Shown here: positions 22,638-34,600 of the stretch, piece by piece
Layout of the letters: each line of letters begins with the position of its first letter
How positions within the stretch are numbered: the first letter of the stretch is position 1
NCBI RefSeq assembly: GCF_963576615.1
Contig: NC_088708.1
Span: 44,379,196-44,443,195, forward strand
Source of the DNA: Watersipora subatra
Taxonomy: Eukaryota > Bryozoa > Gymnolaemata > Cheilostomatida > Watersiporidae
Length of the DNA stretch: 64,000 nucleotides
Reading direction: 5' to 3'
Notes under the pieces: model-generated
Told to the model about the DNA's origin: nothing
Databases searched by the model: none
The model's input: the letters and a program-made list of their open reading frames with translations, nothing else
Program-made: the position numbers and the translations under genes

Positions 22638-25600
22638 CTACAACAACAAACACCTGTTATTTTAATTCTTTCACAACAATTACCATAGAATTATTCTCTT
22701 GAAATACATGTAGTTTTTAGCATGACAATTTATACAAAAGAGGGATTTCAACCAAACAGGTCAAGAACAGGTGAATGTTATAGTCACACTTAGTACTAGT
22801 GTACGGTGAGAATGCTATTCATAGATGTCAATCGAAGTGCATTATCGATTTGCTAGAATAAAATCTGCGAGATCTGCTAGCAAATAATTAATTACTTATA
22901 CCAGTAAATAAAGCTATAGAATATTTATTAGTTTCAATTTTCACTGACTTCGCATATATGCTTGATTTTTAAGTAGCCTAATATCATATTTGAGCTGTTT
23001 GTTGATACATGAAAAAAACATGCAGCCATTGTTGCAGTTTGACTTAATTCTATCCGCCCTATAAAATACTTTGCTCGAGATTGCTGCAATTTGTGTAAAC
23101 TGAGAGGTTGAAATTTTTGACCATGAAAGAATGATGGAATGCAGCTTCGGATTTTGGGGCTAACAAAATACTGCACATGTCTGAAGAGGTAAATGGCAAT
23201 GACATTTACACCTGGCTAACACCTCTATGAGATCTCAAATATTCTTGCATAAACTTGTAAACCTCATGGTGCTGTTACATATAATGTTCCATAATGGATA
23301 GATATCATTATCTAGCAGCCTTGGCACAAAAGGGATCAGCTGTAATATTGGCGAGAAAAGTCCAACCTGCTTCCCATTGTCACCTGTCACACATTTTTAA
23401 AAATGGCATCTAAGCTGTAACCTTTAGCAATCAAATGTCATAGAAACATGCTCAAGCTGTATAAGGAGAAAAACTAAGTCATTTATTTTTGTGTGAGCAT
23501 TTAGGGTGCTTTAAAATGATCAACATTTATAAAAAGAGCTAAAAAATCCGCTATCATTGCGGTAAACCTCTGATGATTTGCGATGGCTGATTGAGAACAA
23601 AATACAGACATCACAACATGACTAGCTATTGATATAAAGTTGTATAAACATCACTCAGCTATTACCATAGAGTTGTCTAAACATCACTCAACTATTACCA
23701 TAGAGTTGTCTAAACATTACCTAACTATTACTATAGAGTTGTATAAACATCACTCAGCTATTACCATAGAGTTGTCTAAACATTACCTAACTATTACCAT
23801 AGAGTTGTATAAACATCACTCAGCTATTACCATAGAGTTGTCTAAACATCACTCAACTATTACCATAGAGTTTTCTAAACATGACCTAACTATTACCATA
23901 GATTTGTCAAAACATTGCCTAACTATTACCATAGAGTTGTATAAACATCACTCAGCTACTACCATAGAGTTGTATGAACATCACTCAACTACTCCCATAG
24001 AGTTGTGTAAACTTCACTCAACTATTACCATAGAGTTACGTAAACAACACTCTTCTATTACCATAGAGTTACCTAGACTTTACTTGTCTGCCCATTCACT
24101 GAAATAGAGAGAACTATCATTTGCTCACCAAATCAATGATGGTGTTTCCTCCACCCAAATCATCCACCTTTGCATCCATAATACCGTACTAAAATATAAC
24201 AATATAATGTTATGAGCATGTAGAGCTTGTTTACCTGCAATGGGATGAGTCAATATTGCACAGAACCATTGCCTGCTCTCACGCAAGCAATAGACTGCTA
24301 CTCCTAAGGTAGACAATTCCTAAATTGATATCCAACGGAAAGTTAGCTCTAAAGAGAGTACTGATGGCAGTCATTTGATTTCATGATATGATAAAACAAA
24401 AAACCAGTTGCTTTCCCAATAACTACAGTCTGTGATTGTTATGAAACCAATCAACAGGGCACACAGACATTTTGAAACTTTGATCTAATTTTGCTTGAGT
24501 TCAGATGCACCCAACATACTGGATACATGCGTGCGGTAGAAAATAACTTACCAAGCATTATGCTGTAAGTTATTTTAAAATTAAATAAATATAAAATCAT
24601 TCATTAAATTTTGAAAACAAAAATTCTAAATATGATTACCATACTTTTCGGACTATTAACCGCACCCCTATATATGCCGCATCTGCTTTATTTAAAAAAA
24701 AACTGATAATAAAACGATACATAGGCCACACCTTTTGTATAGGCCGCAAAACTCATGACGGTGCTTATCAACATGGCAGCAACTTTGCTGGTTAATACGG
24801 AACAGCGTCGTTGGGAACTGTTCCGTATTAACTGACGCTTTTTAACCCAGTGCCTAATGGAACAGTACCGTTAGGCATTGTTTCGTTTTTTCTTTCACCA
24901 CTAGAGGCGCACTAACCAGAGATTTCGGTTAATGCGCCCTAGTGGTGAAAGAAAAAACCACAAAATAGCCGCACCCTTATATAAGCCGCATGGCTCAAAA
25001 CATCAGAAAGAAGTAGCGGCTAATAGTCTGAAAAGTACGATGGTTTGCTCTTTTTGCTAGCCTTAGAATCACCGCTTTACATCCATTTTGCTTTAAGCAC
25101 CTCGACTAACAATGTGTAAAGTTGCTATCATATGATTTTCATATTCATCCTTCATATACTACATACAATAACATGTACTTTGTACTTGCTATCATATGGA
25201 CTATCACATGTAATACGCTGTTATATGTGTACTTATCATCTACCCACCAATTTTACTAACTGATGCAGTTGAAGGGTGAACCTACACCATTGAAGTGATG
25301 CAAATGAAAATAATATCAATATAAGGCTGAGGCATGAGGCTTTAATTTGATATAATTTTTTCTTTGTAGACCCAGTCTAGAGATATACTAGTTTTAATGA
25401 TATTCTTTTTTGGCATGCTCAGATTCAAGCAAAAGTGCAATTATGACATCATGAGTGTAATGCTGCAACTTGAACACAATATATGATATCAATAACAAGG
25501 GAGATAGGTAGCCGCCCAACTAGTGACATCATTTTGGCAAGTATTTTTCTTCCGAGCATTTTAACCGCAATCAAGTTTTGTCCATTTGAATCTTAGACAT

Positions 25601-28600
25601 TCTGGCAGTCAGATCACCCCAAACATAAAAAAATCAAATAATAGAAAAATACTGATACTTTGCAATAAAATCTAATAAAATATTGTTTACGTTCATGTTT
25701 CAAGAGAGAGAATGTGAGTTTGAGTCATGATCCACCAAATGATTACACGTGAGCAAGATGAAGTCTCTACTTGTACATTTCATTAGAGTGAATATGAGTC
25801 TGAGTGCTCTCTAGAGATTATTTCCACTCTTCAAGTATTGCACAGGACATGTATACATCTATTGCAGGGGACATGTATACATCTATTGCAGGGGACATGT
25901 ATACATCTATTGCAGGGGACATGTATACATCTATTGCAGGGGACATGTATGCATCTATGAATAAATTCTTAACATAATGCTAACAATATTTAATTTCCAA
26001 CTGAGAGCGCACCACCCAAGTTGATAATTGTTAAATACTAATTTGAACTGTTTTTCCTTGAGCCGGTTGAAAAAATGTGATGTTAAAAATTAGCGAATTG
26101 ATCTCTCAACTACAAAAACTCTTCTATTTACTAAATAAAATATCTTGTAAGGTGACACTGAATAAATAATGATGGCTTGTAATATTCAACCAATCAGACC
26201 TATTTCACTGTGCCTTGAGAACATAACTCTAAGTTAGAGAACCTTGTACTCAGGCTATAATTTGATGTCACCAGGTTATTTTGTGAGTGCTTTTACACTG
26301 AAAACTTTGTCTGCTACTATTATTGAGCTACAAAACATTGAAGAGTGTAAAAATGAAACTAGCTGAATTTAGTGGTTCACTTGGTCTCACCTCCTCTAGA
26401 CGCTTGGTAAACTCAGAAATGTTGATATGACCATAGAGTATAGGCTTCTGGAGCTTCCTACGCTTTATGCGTGGCACGTCTGAACCCAACGGCTGTGGAT
26501 AGAAAAAGATAATATAGTTCAATACAGTCGCTATTCCGATCGTCATACAGCTAATAGGGTCTAAGCTGGTCAGGTTTGCTTGTACAATTTAATTGCCAAC
26601 TCTCCACTATTGCAAGTCTTTCTAAAACTGTAGGTTTGCACATGTGTAGGTAAAATATTTTTTATCCATTAATTTTAACCAGAAATTTCGCCAATCATCT
26701 CTTTTGAATTCACAATGGAACAATAACATTCTCAACTACAATTCTGAGCTTGCCAGCTTCTAGCTATGTGCAAGTGTCTGCTTCGATGATAGTGTGTTGG
26801 GAGCCAGTTGGCTCCGTGTTCAGGCCAGCTCTCTGAGATGACTCGTCTCAACCCAGTTCAGCCAACAACGAAGAACGAAAAGATCTGCCTGGTACTAGGT
26901 ATACCAAAGCAAAGCTTACTTCACCAGAGTATGGCGAGGCCATGAACAAGATGAGGCCACAAGGAAGCTTTTTCTGTATATGTCACTGTATAATTTTATA
27001 TACAAAGACGGACATATCCTGACTACTATTGTGAGTTAAGCACAAGCCTGACAGCCAAACAATGCAGCTGCAGGCCTTTATACTAAAACTGTTAAAACTC
27101 TAAACGCTGTAGTACCTCTCGTATTAATAAACAAACATTAAGGAGGGGATAAATCCCAAGTGCTGATCAGTTATGACAGAAATGTTGACCAAACACTGCA
27201 AACTGTCTTGACTAGACCAGAATGGCTGTAAAGGTACATCAAAGTTTTAAACGAAATATTCATCATACAAATCTGTAAGGAGTTGCTAAAAGTGGCTTTG
27301 TCAAGGCGCAGTACGTACACAAGAATCACAGTAAAACCATGAGCAAGCGTACAGACGTAGGACTAGAGGGTACAAATTTACACTGTCTATACAAATCACA
27401 TACTAATCACTGACTTACAGTAGTTATAATGTGTATATGAGCAACCAATCATTCTACACGGAGACATTTTATCGTTTTGCGCATTGAATTTCAGAAATAT
27501 GCAAAAGGGAAACTTGTAAACTTCCAACCCTAATGAAGGTTTATAGAATACTGATTATATTAGTTGCTTGCATACGGTTGATGAGTGATGTGGTTGCGCC
27601 AGAAAGGTCGATTTTATGAAATTAAGACCGATAATAGGCTAAAACATCAGCTACAATTTGATGTCATTTTTGTCTTTGTAGACTAACCCTGTCCAGAGAT
27701 ATATGCATTTGAATGAGGCCATCTTTTAAAAAGCTCAGATTCGAGCGGGTGCTTCATTAGTGACGAAATGAGTGATACATCTGAAAAGAGTCCATGAGCG
27801 ATAAATATAAGATCTTTTCATTAGCCAATCATCAGCACGAAATTTTTATATAGGTCAAATAAAATATTATCGGTCATAAAACGTGTTGTCTGTGATTTTG
27901 AAGATTCTGGTTATTAGGGATCTTACTCCATTACTAGTTGGTCACATGCATCGACTAGTAGTATATTCTACTAGCTATGTGCATCAACATCGATATTTAA
28001 TTGACATCGTTAATTTACTGAATTACTGCACCGACACATTTTATTGACGAACAACAGAATTATAACAATGCGAAGGTGACTCAAAGTTTTCTGGGCGTCA
28101 GGTGATTGAAGATTGGGGCAGAAAGGTTATGGTTAGAGCTGACAGGCGTCAACAGCGTTATGCTGCAAAGAAAGATAGGAGAATGGAAGTAAATTTATTT
28201 TCAACTATGAGTATCCTTGGCATATATTCTAAACTAACGGTAATAATTTTAGTAGCCACGAATACATCTATTAATAAGTAAAATTATAACTTTTTGCTAT
28301 CACGAATCATCGTTTTACAACTTTTTATCATTTCATCTAGCCATAACATTTGCTTAAATTTTCTTTGGCATTTTTAGCCAGTAAATTAGATTTATGATTA
28401 GAATTCATGTTCATTTCTCACTTGTAGAAAGTGAGAAACATCGATTGATCAATGCTCATCTTCAACTCTCAGAAACAAAGCTTCGAATTGTTGGCTTTGC
28501 GTATTTATGCTTTTGTTAAACATTTATTAATTTTGAAAATTACACTCGCAATCTATCTAACTCTCAAATTGAAAGCTTTCAGTAGATACGCGTTAGAACG

Positions 28601-31600
28601 ATGTATATATGAATGACATTTGTTGTATTGTTACAGGATGTGCATGTGGTTCACTAGGGGAGCAGTGGTGTCGGTCTGGAAACTGCCATAAATGGGAAGG
28701 AAAGACACAAAAATGTGCTGCAAAAATCATAATACGTTTTGTTTGAGTTTTCTGCAGTAGATTAATTTGTCCTATTATATGAGATGAAACTATGTGAATG
28801 GCCACGACTTGGGTGGATAGTTAATAAAAACTTTATGCTGCGACGAAAATATTTTGGCTTGTAAAAATTATATAATAAAATAATATCATTGAAGACAATG
28901 CAAAACATGATTTGCAGAACATATTGAATACATTATAGCCCTGTTGCCATCTGTGCTGAAATCTTTTCTGATGGATGGATTTATGAAGTGTAATCAAAGC
29001 TGTACAGGCTACTGTACTAGCTGGCAGGTACTTCTGCATAGCTCGACTCAATTCTAACGGACTAAATATTAAGTTCAAAAAATTTGATGCTCCACCCTAC
29101 TAAGTGAAAACAGGTGAGTCCACAAACCGCCAACCAGGTGCAAGAATGGCTTTAGTAATCCTTTGCCAGAATAGGCGGGTTAATCGATTTCAACGAAATT
29201 GACGTTATTTTGCGTTCACTATTTCAGTCAACTCATAAAACCATTTGTTTTGTACTTGAATTAACTAATTGAGTGTGACCAGCAAATTTTTTCAACAAAT
29301 TGATAATGATTCTAGATGATAATGACTAGATAACTTTGACTGCACATGACTTTTTGGGATGCAGTTGGTTTCACCATATATTCGAACATATTATTTTCAA
29401 AGATGGTGGCGTGCTTATTTTGTTTAGTAGCTACATGTAGTTTCCAGTGTGAGTAGTAACTGAGAACTTGGCTGATACAAAGGCCGTGATGAAATAAGTT
29501 AACTCGACGACCTAGTTACCGTAGACCGGCAGAATAGTAGTTGGAACTCAGATGTTTACACAGCATTTAGAGGAAGCTAATATGACAGGTTTTTAATTTG
29601 CCTTATTTGAAGCGTTTGAGACATTCATAATAATGCATCTGTGGCTAGATTTAAAATTTTATTCTAGCCAACACGAGCAAATGCAAAATAAAATTTATGC
29701 CAACAGAGCCGCGTAGGACTAGACTTATCGCAATAGCCAATGTGAATACGACAGATAGAGACAGGTTGTATCACTCGTTACATCATTTTGGGCAAGTCTG
29801 AGGATGTTTTTTTGGCCTGAGCGTTTTTACCGCGATCAATTTTTTTCCGATTTCAACCTTAAAATATCTTGACAATGAGATCGCCTAACACCACAAACCA
29901 CATATCAACTGATAGAGAAAAAAAAGTCTTTCTTTTAATATTAACTCAAATTTGATACAACCGCATCTTTAAAAGTTAATTAACCAATGATAAGTTGAGC
30001 GGATGAACAATTAGCCAATGAGAAGTTGAGCGGATGAACAATTAGCCAATGAGAAGTTGAGCTACAAACCTCCATAGAGTAGCTGTTGTTATGGTTCTTT
30101 AGTTGAGTGGCCATCTGGACGACAGCTATACCTAGCTTTATCTCAAAAGGTCTCATTTCCGCTGCTAACTGCAATATACAATGTATTAGCAGATCATATA
30201 TGAATCAATAGAGACAAAAGATACTTTACCAAATGTATCATATATTCGATGCTTTTTAATAAAAATGGTGTAGAATAGTTAATGACTCAAAATAAAACAT
30301 TACTCCAAACTCAACTTAGCCAAACAGAAAGCTGCAACATCTTTCACTAAAATATACCTAACATGGAGTCAATGCCGATAGTGAAAAGTCGACAAGAGAG
30401 CGCTTAAAATTGAACTTAAACAAACCGGAAGAATATTGTTAGCTGTAGCTGTAATAAAATGAGTCATCACAGTTCAAGGTCAGTGTGCGATGAGTCATCA
30501 CAGTTCAAGGTCAGTGTGCAATAAGTCATCACAGTTCAAGGTCGGTGTGCTATGAGTCATCTCAGTTAAAGGTCAGTGTGCAATGAGTCATCACAGGTCA
30601 ATGTCAGTGTGCTATGAGTTATCACAGGTCAAGGTCAGTGTACAATGAGTCATCACAGTTCAAGGTCAGTGTTCAATGAGTCATCAAAGGTCAAGGTCAG
30701 TGTGCAATGAGTCATCACAGTTCAAGGTCAGTGTGCATTGAGTCATCACAGGTCAAGGTGCGATGAGTTATGACAGGTCAAAGTCAGTGTGCAATGAGTC
30801 ATGACAGTTCAAGGTCAGTGTACAATGAGTCATCACAGGTCAAAGTCAGTGTGCAATGCTTTTGCTGACTGTACTGTAGCTTAAACTTGAGACAAAATTT
30901 TAGTAGATTTTTTCAGAGAGTATTCGTGTTTTTCTACCATTTGCGATTGTTGCGGAGGGCTTCGGTGATCTGACTGTTATGATGTTCCAAGGAGAAAATT
31001 GACAAAATTTGATGGCAGTTAAAACGCTCAAAACAAAAATACATGCCGAAAGGACATTACTAGTTGCTGTCATCAGTATAGTTGATATTGGCTATTGCAT
31101 CCAAGTTGCAGCATTACACGTCTCTATTCTGTCAGTCTTTTTGCAACTACACATGTCATAATCACACTTTCGCTTGATCTGAGTGTTTTAACCGCGATGA
31201 AGTTTTGTCGACTTTAATCTTGAAACTAACCAGCATTCAGATAACCTCAAGCATCAAAAACAATTGCAAATGGTAGAAAAATACGGATACTTTCTGATAA
31301 AATCTACTAAAATTTTGAGTAAGTTCATCTATATAAGCTTAATAATATGGTTAGTGCCATGAATCCAAACACCGGGACTCACAAAATTAAACTCTACAGC
31401 ATATACTTCAAGGTTGAAATCAATCTACACAGCTTGTTGATTACCAGCACTGCTTCAAATGTCACACAGATTCGTAACCACCTGCAGATTCATGTCACTT
31501 GTCAAACACGTCCACAAGCACCTGTAGATTCATTTCACTCATTCTACCAACTCATGTATTCTCATGTTACACTTATGTTACAACTGCCACACTTGAATTA

Positions 31601-34600
31601 TATACCATACGTCTTATTTGAGCTATTAGAGTTTTGCTAACATATATCACATTATAAGGAATTTATACAAATTCTATATAACCCTGGACTACCCTGGGTC
31701 CAGGGTAGTCCAGGGTTATATAACCCTGGGACTATTCTATTGACTACCCTGTCCCATAGGCACCTGTGGGTCCATGTCAGCAGTCACATAGGAACGTCTG
31801 AGCGGGAGATGCATCTCATCTAACCCTTTATGTTTAACCATGTTTGATTGGTGTGGATCTATCACCAAATCTGTTCTACCTAAGACAAATAAATATGAAC
31901 AAATAAAACATGCAATACTTAGCTAAAAGACTGCCAACAATTTTAAATGAAATATTCTCATGAGGTGCACGGCCCTGTAACAGAAAGAACAGCAACAATA
32001 CTTAGTTGTTTTTATGTTTTGAAAGTGATACCAAAGAGTTCAAATATACTGCTGAGAAAATGCAAGATACTTCCCCAAAATGTACTGTAGATTCTCACAT
32101 ATATAAGCTGAGTTTAGAATGTAAAAACGTTACCATACTAAGGGGTCAGCTTATACGCGCTTAGAAAAATGAAAATAAAATGACATTATGCTAGCATAGT
32201 TCCAACAACTACAACTCGAACCATGCTGAACATGGAGCTGGTTGACTGTTACTTTTTAGACTATCTACTACTAGAGTGGATAACAAGTCGAGCAAGTTCA
32301 GAATCAGACAGATTGTCACTACTGCTATAGCTTATGACATCATTATTACTGCTAACAATAAAATACTAGTACTATTGTTCAATAGCTAATCATCAGAAGT
32401 ACATTGATCTATAATTTGTGAAACCTCCATAGCTATAATGCATCTGACGGAAGGCTGGTCATTGCGACAAAAAATTGTAATAAAAAATCAAGTTTCTGCA
32501 AAACAAAACTAAGCTCAGCGTGGACTGTAAACACGCTTTCCATTGGTTCAATGCAGATGACTGTTTCCTTTTGTTTGAGTGCAGACGCGATATGCTAACT
32601 TATCAAGTATTTACAAACCATAAACGTGTTGCACGAAGCCTACAAAAGCTGTGACATGTGGCTCTTGGCCATATGCAAATGCTGTGTCGACCGGTAGTAT
32701 GCAGCTGGTACTACTGCAGCACACTCTGCAACCTTTTGTTGAGATAGGTGTGTATGGTGCGTATGGCAAGTTGTGATTTGTAGGCTCGGGTTATATGCAA
32801 TTTAAAAAAAATAAAATTCATCGTTTTAGGGCTGTTTTTCTATGGTCGGCTTGTATGGGAGGATATACATTGCTCAAAATGCTATTGGTTACTAAACATC
32901 AAAAAATGAAAACTCACCACTCTAAGTAAAATAACAATAGCTTCTGCAATAGAAAACTCTAATCCTTAGAGGTGAAGGTGTAAGCTGTATCATCATTGGG
33001 GCTGACAGGATATAATTAGATTTCCTCTCGCTTACTTAAAGAATAGAGAAAGCATAATATTATTATGCTTTATTATTCATCTTGAGGTGATGACTGATGT
33101 TCTAAAAAAAGAATCAAGGAGATTGACCCACTAGAAGCTGAGATATAGACAGCCAAACACAGGTCTACCTAATAAAGAATGAGAGGAAAACCCTTCGAAA
33201 ATCCCGAAAACTGTGACGTATAAAATCGACTTAATGGTCATGTGCCGGAGTTGCGCACCCTTACCGCCGTTATGTATAACGATTGTTTTGGCTACGAGAT
33301 GTGAAACGCTTCTCGCGATAGTAAATAATTTACATACTAGCTCTGGTTTCTCAGGAAAATCATCCAAACATTGTGTGGGAAAGGCATTTGCCCACAACCC
33401 CTCGCCATGATTTTTCAAAGCAGAAGAGCAGATTTTGACTATTGCGCTTCAAATTTTAACTCGATCTCCACGGATATGCTCCGAAGATCATCTGTTCAAC
33501 GAACGGCGCATGTATAGTCTATATGCGATATCCGTGAGTTGCAGTTTGTTTAGAATAAGAAACAGGAATGGGACTTTTTGTTCCTTCATCATTTTTCTAC
33601 TGTGTATCTACTGCAGCATTCTTCTACTGTGTATCTACTGCAGCATTCAGTTGATTTTCATGATTATCGTCACTATTAACAGACTGGAAGTTCACTACAG
33701 CCATAATCTTAAAAAGACTAACTTGACCGTGCTGCTCTTGCTATAAGAAAAGAAAACGATAACTTTTGCTTTGATTTTTCTATTGATCTATTATCTTATC
33801 TATGATTATTTTTTATGATTTATATAATATTCATAATGCATATTATACAAAATAATAATATAACTGCGTATAGAATAAATGATGTAACTAATATAATTTG
33901 TAGAAAATTCCAAATGATAACCGAGATTGATGATTGATTTAATTGATTCCATTTATTAGCTATAGTTAAAAAATCTGAACAACGCTAAAGATGAGTCTGA
34001 ATAGGGAAGCTAAGTAGGAGAACAACAAAACTGAGCTGAACTAGCAAGATAGCGAAATGTTGCGAAATAATAGATGCGTGTAGGGCTAATTATTTTATGC
34101 TAAAACTAATCTACACGTCAGAGGGACTGGTTCGGAATTGTTCTATACTTCCAGGGATTAAACCAATTAAAACGCCGTGATTGTTATAGGAGAGCGCATT
34201 AGTTGGCTTAATTGACCAATGGCACACAAGTCGATTTCATACGTCATATATTGATGATTACCAAAACACTTATGTTTTTTGGTAGACCTGTGTTTGGCTG
34301 GCTATATCTCAGCTTCTGGTTGGTCAATCTCCTTGATTCTTTTTTTAGAACATCAGTCAACACCTCAAGATGAATAATAAAGCATAATAATATTTTGCTT
34401 TCTCTATTCTTCAACTAGACATTACAATAGACTTCAAAACGTGAGTCAATCGCACTTCAGGGAGGTTAGATACACATACAAAGTGAAAACTTCCTCTTTC
34501 CTACCTTTACCCAAACTACTCATACTTTATTATATTATAATAATCATATAATAAAGTATGCATAGGTGGTATTAATTCAAAATCAAATATGTAGTAACAG

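Noticed and set aside
23640-24107. 155-codon open frame of an 11-residue repeat
   Set aside because: It is a 33-base minisatellite in intron 17; the frame is a unit-length artefact.
33131-33418. 95-codon minus-strand open frame
   Set aside because: It overlaps an arm of the inverted-repeat element at 33039-34411 and has no recognisable domain.
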